Made by a program: the position numbers and the translations under genes. A stretch of DNA of 64,000 nucleotides from Acidobacteriota bacterium (GTDB lineage Bacteria; Acidobacteriota; Thermoanaerobaculia; Multivoradales; J023). Each line of letters begins with the position of its first letter. Position 1 is the first letter of the stretch. Under the pieces are notes generated by a model. It did not search any database. It saw nothing but the letters and a program-made list of their open reading frames with translations, and was not told the origin of the DNA. Shown here piece by piece: positions 59,841-64,000 of the stretch. The stretch is from positions 154,571 through 218,570 of the forward strand of contig JAJCXR010000038.1 in the NCBI GenBank assembly GCA_029263315.1, read 5' to 3'.

Positions 59841-61325
59841 CTACTGTAGAGGGCTCGACTTGGCCCGCAAGCTCTCGGTGATGGCGTCGAAAGTGGCACG
59901 CTGCTCCTCGAAACGCTCCGCCGGTGTACGGAAGATGAGCTCGAGGCGTAGATCGTCCGTCACCGTGTAGATACGGTACTGCACCCACGACGCGTCGTTC
60001 TTCTGGTAGGTGCCGACAAAACTGATGGCGTCGCGTCCGTCGATGGTCCGTTCCGTCCAGCTTTCCTGGCGTAGCTCGAAGTCCTGGAAGCGCCGTTTGG
60101 CCCCCGCCAGCTCCCGCTGGGCCGTCTCTTCGAGGGTGGGGCAACGGCCAGGGGGGCAGCGGTCCACTTCGATGGCGCTGATCGCCGCCGCTGCGGGATC
60201 GAGGAAGCGAACCATCGCCTTGTCAGTCCTGGGGCGATAGGTATGGGAGAGCCAATCGGTGGGCAGGGTGCCGGAGAGTCCGAAGTCCTGCAGGGCGAAG
60301 GATACCGGAGCGCCCGGCTCGGTCCGACCGATGCTGGCCAGCTTGATGGTGACCCCCTCCGCCTGGACCTTGACCGGGTAACGCTCCGGGCCGGTGGAGA
60401 TCCACAGGGTTTGCCCGATGTCGAGGGCCACCTTGAAGCATTCGAAGTCGCCCGCCGGCACGCGGCACTGTTCCGTGCCCTTGACTTTCAAACCCACCTC
60501 GATGGCCTTGCCGGTCCAGATCGGTAGGTAATGGAGCTGCGCTTCGTAGCCCACCTCCAACGGCAGCATGCGGGTGTGGTGCATGGACTGATCGTTGTCA
60601 TAGACCGGATACTCGAAATCGAGGAAGGTGTCGCCGCCGTCGGCGGTGAGGGTCACCCCGTCGGGCCCGTAGACGGCATCGGCGTGTCCGAGGATACCGT
60701 GGCGAATGCTGCTGCGGAGCGGACGCTGTGTCGCCGCCTCCACCAGGGTACGGCTGACGCCGTAGTTGTCCGCCTGGTTGAAGCCAAAGCGCCGGATTTG
60801 AAGCTGCCATGCCTCGATACCGTCCACCGTCGTGGACTGCGCCATCAGGAAGAGGGAGCCCAGCACTTTGCCCGTCGGCAAGCTCATCTCGTAGGTCAGG
60901 AATTCCCCATCCGTCCAAGGGACGGGGGCTAGATCAACCTCCGGTTGCACCGACGCCAGCTGTGCCTGCGCCTGGCTCACCAGGGCCTCCTGCTCCGGAA
61001 AGTCTGCGATCAGCCGGTCCCAGGCTGCCCTAGCGGCTGCGTCGTCCCCCCGTTTTGCATGGCACATCCCCAAGCGGAATTGCGCCTGCGCCACATGGCC
61101 GCGGTTGGCTTCGTCCGCCTCGACAATGTGGGTGTAGATGTCGATGGCGGCCGGCAGATCGCCCACCGTTTCTTCCGTGTAGATGGCCTTTTCCAACAGT
61201 TCGGTGGTGGACAGCTCGGCGGTGGGCTGCGCAGTGATGGGCTGGGCCGCCGCAAGGATGAGGCCAAAGCTCAGCAGCAGGGCCAACAGGATGGGCAAGC
61301 GCTTCATGGTGTGTCGATCTTTCAT
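59841..61325 (-). CDS. Secreted TPR / DUF3108-like protein of a two-component operon
   Basis: 494 residues from ATG 61325, six bases after AAGGAGA. The signal peptide (about 1-33, ending ITAQP) is followed by a TPR-like block (AAIDIYTHIVEADEANRGHV; AQAQFRLGMCHAKRGDDAA). The middle (about 110-340) has the beta pattern of DUF3108-type envelope proteins (FLTYEMSLPTGKVLGSLFL; GQTLWISTGPERYPVKV). The C-terminal 120 residues resemble the PsbP/DUF1795 fold (EETAQRELAGAKRRF; YQKNDASWVQYRIYTVTDD). It is co-transcribed ahead of the kinase and may be the signal-binding accessory. Family labels are tentative. Confidence 0.72.
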   Translation of the reverse strand: MKDRHTMKRLPILLALLLSFGLILAAAQPITAQPTAELSTTELLEKAIYTEETVGDLPAAIDIYTHIVEADEANRGHVAQAQFRLGMCHAKRGDDAAARAAWDRLIADFPEQEALVSQAQAQLASVQPEVDLAPVPWTDGEFLTYEMSLPTGKVLGSLFLMAQSTTVDGIEAWQLQIRRFGFNQADNYGVSRTLVEAATQRPLRSSIRHGILGHADAVYGPDGVTLTADGGDTFLDFEYPVYDNDQSMHHTRMLPLEVGYEAQLHYLPIWTGKAIEVGLKVKGTEQCRVPAGDFECFKVALDIGQTLWISTGPERYPVKVQAEGVTIKLASIGRTEPGAPVSFALQDFGLSGTLPTDWLSHTYRPRTDKAMVRFLDPAAAAISAIEVDRCPPGRCPTLEETAQRELAGAKRRFQDFELRQESWTERTIDGRDAISFVGTYQKNDASWVQYRIYTVTDDLRLELIFRTPAERFEEQRATFDAITESLRAKSSPLQ

Positions 61326-61381
61326 ACTTAAGTCTCCTTCGAGGTTGATTGGCGTCGGTGCGTTGCGCCCGAACGAGGGAG

Positions 61382-61416
61382 ACAATACGTGGCCCATGTT
61401 ACCGGCTTGTTACCGG
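61382..61416 (-). promoter_or_regulatory. Pho-box-like direct repeat and -10 of the two-component operon
   Basis: On the minus strand two exact 7-mers CCGGTAA (61416-61410 and 61405-61399) are separated by four bases (CAAG). Eleven bases further lies TATTGT (61387-61382), a usable -10. Seven-base repeats with 11-base period ending 10-11 bases before the -10 is the layout of PhoB-type activated promoters, where the site replaces the -35. A binding site for the operon's own regulator is the simplest reading. The start codon is 57 bases downstream of the -10. Confidence 0.6.
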
Positions 61417-61631
61417 TAGGTCCTGGTTTTGTCCGGGGGGGAGGCGGCTAAGCACGACGAAGGTGGCAACCAAACGCCGGACTAAGACGGATTAACCTAC
61501 CGACGTCTGCGACATTCCACCAGTACTCCTTGGGCTTGACAGGTAGAAAGCTCTATCCTACGCTCCGTCGAAGCTCCAGATACCCATTGCCTGACGACAC
61601 CGCGGACCCTCATCCCGATATCGAGGTCTCT

Positions 61632-64000
61632 ATGCGCCTACGTTCCCTAGCTGTTCTCGGCCTGTTGGCGGGGCTGATGTTGCCCAGCCTTGCCATCGCC
61701 GTCCCTGCGACCCCAGCCGGAACCTCCCATCTTTGGATCGCCGACGGACCCCGCCTCTGGCAGCACACGACGGACGCACCCGCCGCCCTCAGCCTGGATT
61801 CCGAGCAGACGATCCAGGCCCTGGCCGCCGACCCTGAGCATGAACGCCTGTTCGTCGTCACGAACGAAAGCGTCATCGCCATCACCCTCGACGGCACCGT
61901 CGACGCCCAGTGGGCCCTGGACGATCCGTCGGCCGAGGACACCGTCCTGGCCCGAGCCGTGCTCCTGGACGGCTCCGTCTGGATCGCCCGTGGACGGCGC
62001 CTCGAAGCCTTCGGCGCCTATGGACAGGCGTTGCAGCAGCTCGAGCTCGAGGGGCCGGCGCTGGCAATGGACCTCGACAACAGCGCCTCGCGTCTGTGGT
62101 TGATGACGGCAAACGGCGTCGAGTTGCGGGACGCCATCGACGGTAGCTTGATTCGAACCCTCGGCTTGCCCGACGGCGCGGCACCGTCGCAGCTCGCTGT
62201 CCACGGGCCGACGAGCCGTGCTTGGCTGACTGTGAAAGTTGAAGGTCGAGATGAGCTGTGGCGTCTCGATCGGGACGGCGAGATACAACAACGTCACACC
62301 CTCGACGGCCCATTGCGCCGCCTCGCGGTGGACGCCACGGGCAACCTGTGGGCGCTCGGCGAGTCTCGCTTGCATCGTTTCCTCGGCGGCACACTGACCG
62401 AAACGACGGTGGAGCTAGAACCGCCTTCTCAAGACCGCACCTACCAACATCTGCAACCCCGCCGCGACGGCACCGTCTGGCTCAGTGACGGACGCTGGAT
62501 CTCTCGTGTTGACACCAACGGCACCGTCCTCGAACGCCACGACTTTGGTCCACAGGCCGACATCGAAGCCTTGGCGCTCATCGAGACGGAAGAAGCCGAC
62601 CCGACGCCACAGCTGACGATTCGCTTTCCCCACGAAGGCGAGATCGTCGACACGACGCGCCCGGCCATCGCCCTGGCGTTTGAGCACACCTTGGCCGTCG
62701 ATGCGGCGTCGGTGCAGATCGACAGCCTTGGCCGCCAGCTCGGCGGTCAGTGCAGCCTCACCGAGGAGGGCGCCGTCTGCCTGCTCGGCGACGCGTTGCC
62801 GGAGGGAGAGGTGAGCCTGCAAGTCAGTGTCGCCGACGTCGAGGGCCATCGCTCATTGCCCAAGGAACGGTCGTTCATCGTCGATCCGAGCTTCGCCTTG
62901 AATGACGACGAACCCGGCACCGAGCCTGGCCGTTGGCGGCCCCGCCTGGACCCGGCACCCGGCGGCCCCGCCGGTGGCAGCAAGATGACCGACCCCGTCT
63001 ACACGCCCGTCGCCTCGCCCCGCGGCATCCATCCCGAAAAGGTCTACCACGCCGCCTCCGACATCGACTTCGTTGATACCAGCTCCGGCAACTTGACGTT
63101 GCGCGTGCCGCTGGGCCAGGCCTACAGCGTCGGGCCACGCATCAGCTACCAATTTCAGTTGGTCTACAACTCCAATATCTGGGACCATGTGCAGATAGGC
63201 TGCCCGCCGTCCGGTTGCCCGAGCCCGCTGAAACCCCTCACCTTCGCCATGGCCAGCGCCAATCACAATGCCGGCTTCGGCTGGGAGATGCATTTTGGCC
63301 GTCTCTACGCCCCGGCACCTCCCGAGGAGATGGAAGCCTTCCAAAAGCAGCGCTGGCCCAACCGCGGTGCCGATGAGCCAGACTTGACCACCCGCTGGAT
63401 GTGCGTCGCCCCCGACGGCGGCAGCCACACCTTGCACGCGTTGACTGGTCGCGATGTCGGCACAGAGAGCCAGCCGGTGCGCTACTCCAAGGACGGCTCG
63501 TTCCCATCGACCCGGCCACCAACCGTCTCGAAGGCAACAACGACATCGTGCACGACGCTTCCGGCCAGATGCTCGAGGTCGGCCCGTACTCAGGCGGCTT
63601 GCCGAGATTCGAAATGGAGTACGACGCCCAAGGCATGCAAACCCGCTTCATTTCCAGGCTACCCGGCGCAGAAGCCGATTACCGCTACCTCTACGGCCCC
63701 GGCGACCGACGGCTGGTCACCTTCGACACCACCACCGGCGAAAGGGTGTTCAAACTACACGGCCAAGGCGATGAGGTACTGCGCGAATACAGCGTCAACG
63801 GCTGGGGCCCGCAAGCGACGGCCTTCCAGTTGGTGCCGGGCACCTGCGCCGGGGCCGAGACCTTGCCGCCGAGGGAAGAGTGCACGGTGGGGATTCGCTT
63901 CCTGCCGCAAGCCCCCGGCCCCAGCGAAGCCCGGATCACGGTGCGCCACAACGGTGTCGGCGGAGAGCTCCAGCTGAGCTTGAGCGGCCGTGGGATAGAA
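61632..64000 (+). CDS. RHS/YD-type secreted protein, 3' partial, apparent frameshift near 63500
   Basis: From ATG 61632 with a signal peptide (about 1-24). The N-terminal half (about 30-330) reads as a beta-propeller-like repeat region (LWLMTANGVELRDAIDGSL), then an Ig-like domain, then the conserved RHS entry: YHAASDIDFVDTSSGNLTLR and GPRISYQFQLVYNSNIWDH. After SKDGS (near 63500) the frame loses protein character and hits a stop at 63977. The next frame (-1) reads on cleanly: PIDPATNRLEGNNDIV, YDAQGMQTRF and an IRFLPQAPGP/GVGGELQLSL end, open to 64000. One missing base explains it: assembly error or a broken gene. Polymorphic-toxin role inferred. Confidence 0.75.

Noticed and set aside
63490..63510. 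Programmed -1 ribosomal frameshift in the RHS gene
   Set aside because: No X-XXY-YYZ slippery heptamer or downstream pseudoknot was seen; a one-base indel is simpler.

Overview
The window is about 64 kb of high-GC chromosomal DNA from a diderm bacterium. Several features point to Acidobacteriota, probably the Thermoanaerobaculia side: a VWFA-related secreted protein of the type almost confined to that phylum, the two-copy C-terminal domain of the M23 protein at 42933-45560 that recurs in acidobacterial exoproteins, a C-terminal DGFE-type motif on a pappalysin-like protease, and an ECF sigma factor beside a TPR-CHAT protein. No rRNA, tRNA, CRISPR array, phage or intact transposon was seen. The phylum call rests on domain recognition, not on a marker-gene tree.

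Layout. 1-4580 (+): end of a TPR protein, VWFA protein, membrane protein and two SAM methyltransferases, tightly coupled. 4583-8043 (-): two tandem paralogous secreted proteins with a tail-fibre-like C-terminus. 8456-10777 (+): a possible 31-codon leader ORF, then nrfH and nrfA for nitrite reduction to ammonium. 11113-17079 (-): ileS followed by mlaE, mlaF and a long mlaD carrying a predicted outer-membrane barrel. 17720-22101 (+): aldo/keto reductase, chorismate-lyase-like protein, CoA ligase and trpS. 22171-29103 (-): a probable small structured RNA, a subtilase, an anti-sigma-like protein, a TPR-CHAT caspase-like protease and an ECF sigma factor. 29113-34842 (-): a five-gene oligopeptide ABC importer. 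35062-41417 (+): secreted protein, MltA lipoprotein, M43 protease, and a Ser/Thr kinase coupled to a periplasmic protein. 41405-46143 (-): FadL/PorV-like porin, M23A-like endopeptidase with FN3 domains, YcxB-like protein. 46313-48638 (+): thioesterase and a two-gene AAA ATPase + DUF4276 module resembling split OLD/PARIS-type defence. 48635-50394: a lipoprotein hydrolase and an unknown. 50525-57169 (+): an RND efflux system whose outer-membrane factor carries a periplasmic-binding domain. 57112-61325 (-): response regulator, histidine kinase and a TPR protein, with a Pho-box-like operator upstream. 61632-end (+): an RHS-type protein with an apparent frameshift.

The most interesting material is: (a) the sigma factor / CHAT / anti-sigma-like / subtilase locus; (b) an interspersed intergenic repeat present twice (10870-11083 and 25141-25517), whose stem keeps pairing while its sequence changes and which in one copy is interrupted by an inverted-repeat insertion; (c) the unassigned RNA next to trpS; (d) the barrel-fused MlaD; (e) the ATPase-DUF4276 pair; and (f) the direct-repeat operator placed as in PhoB-class promoters.

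All product names come from reading motifs and domain patterns by eye. No database search was run.
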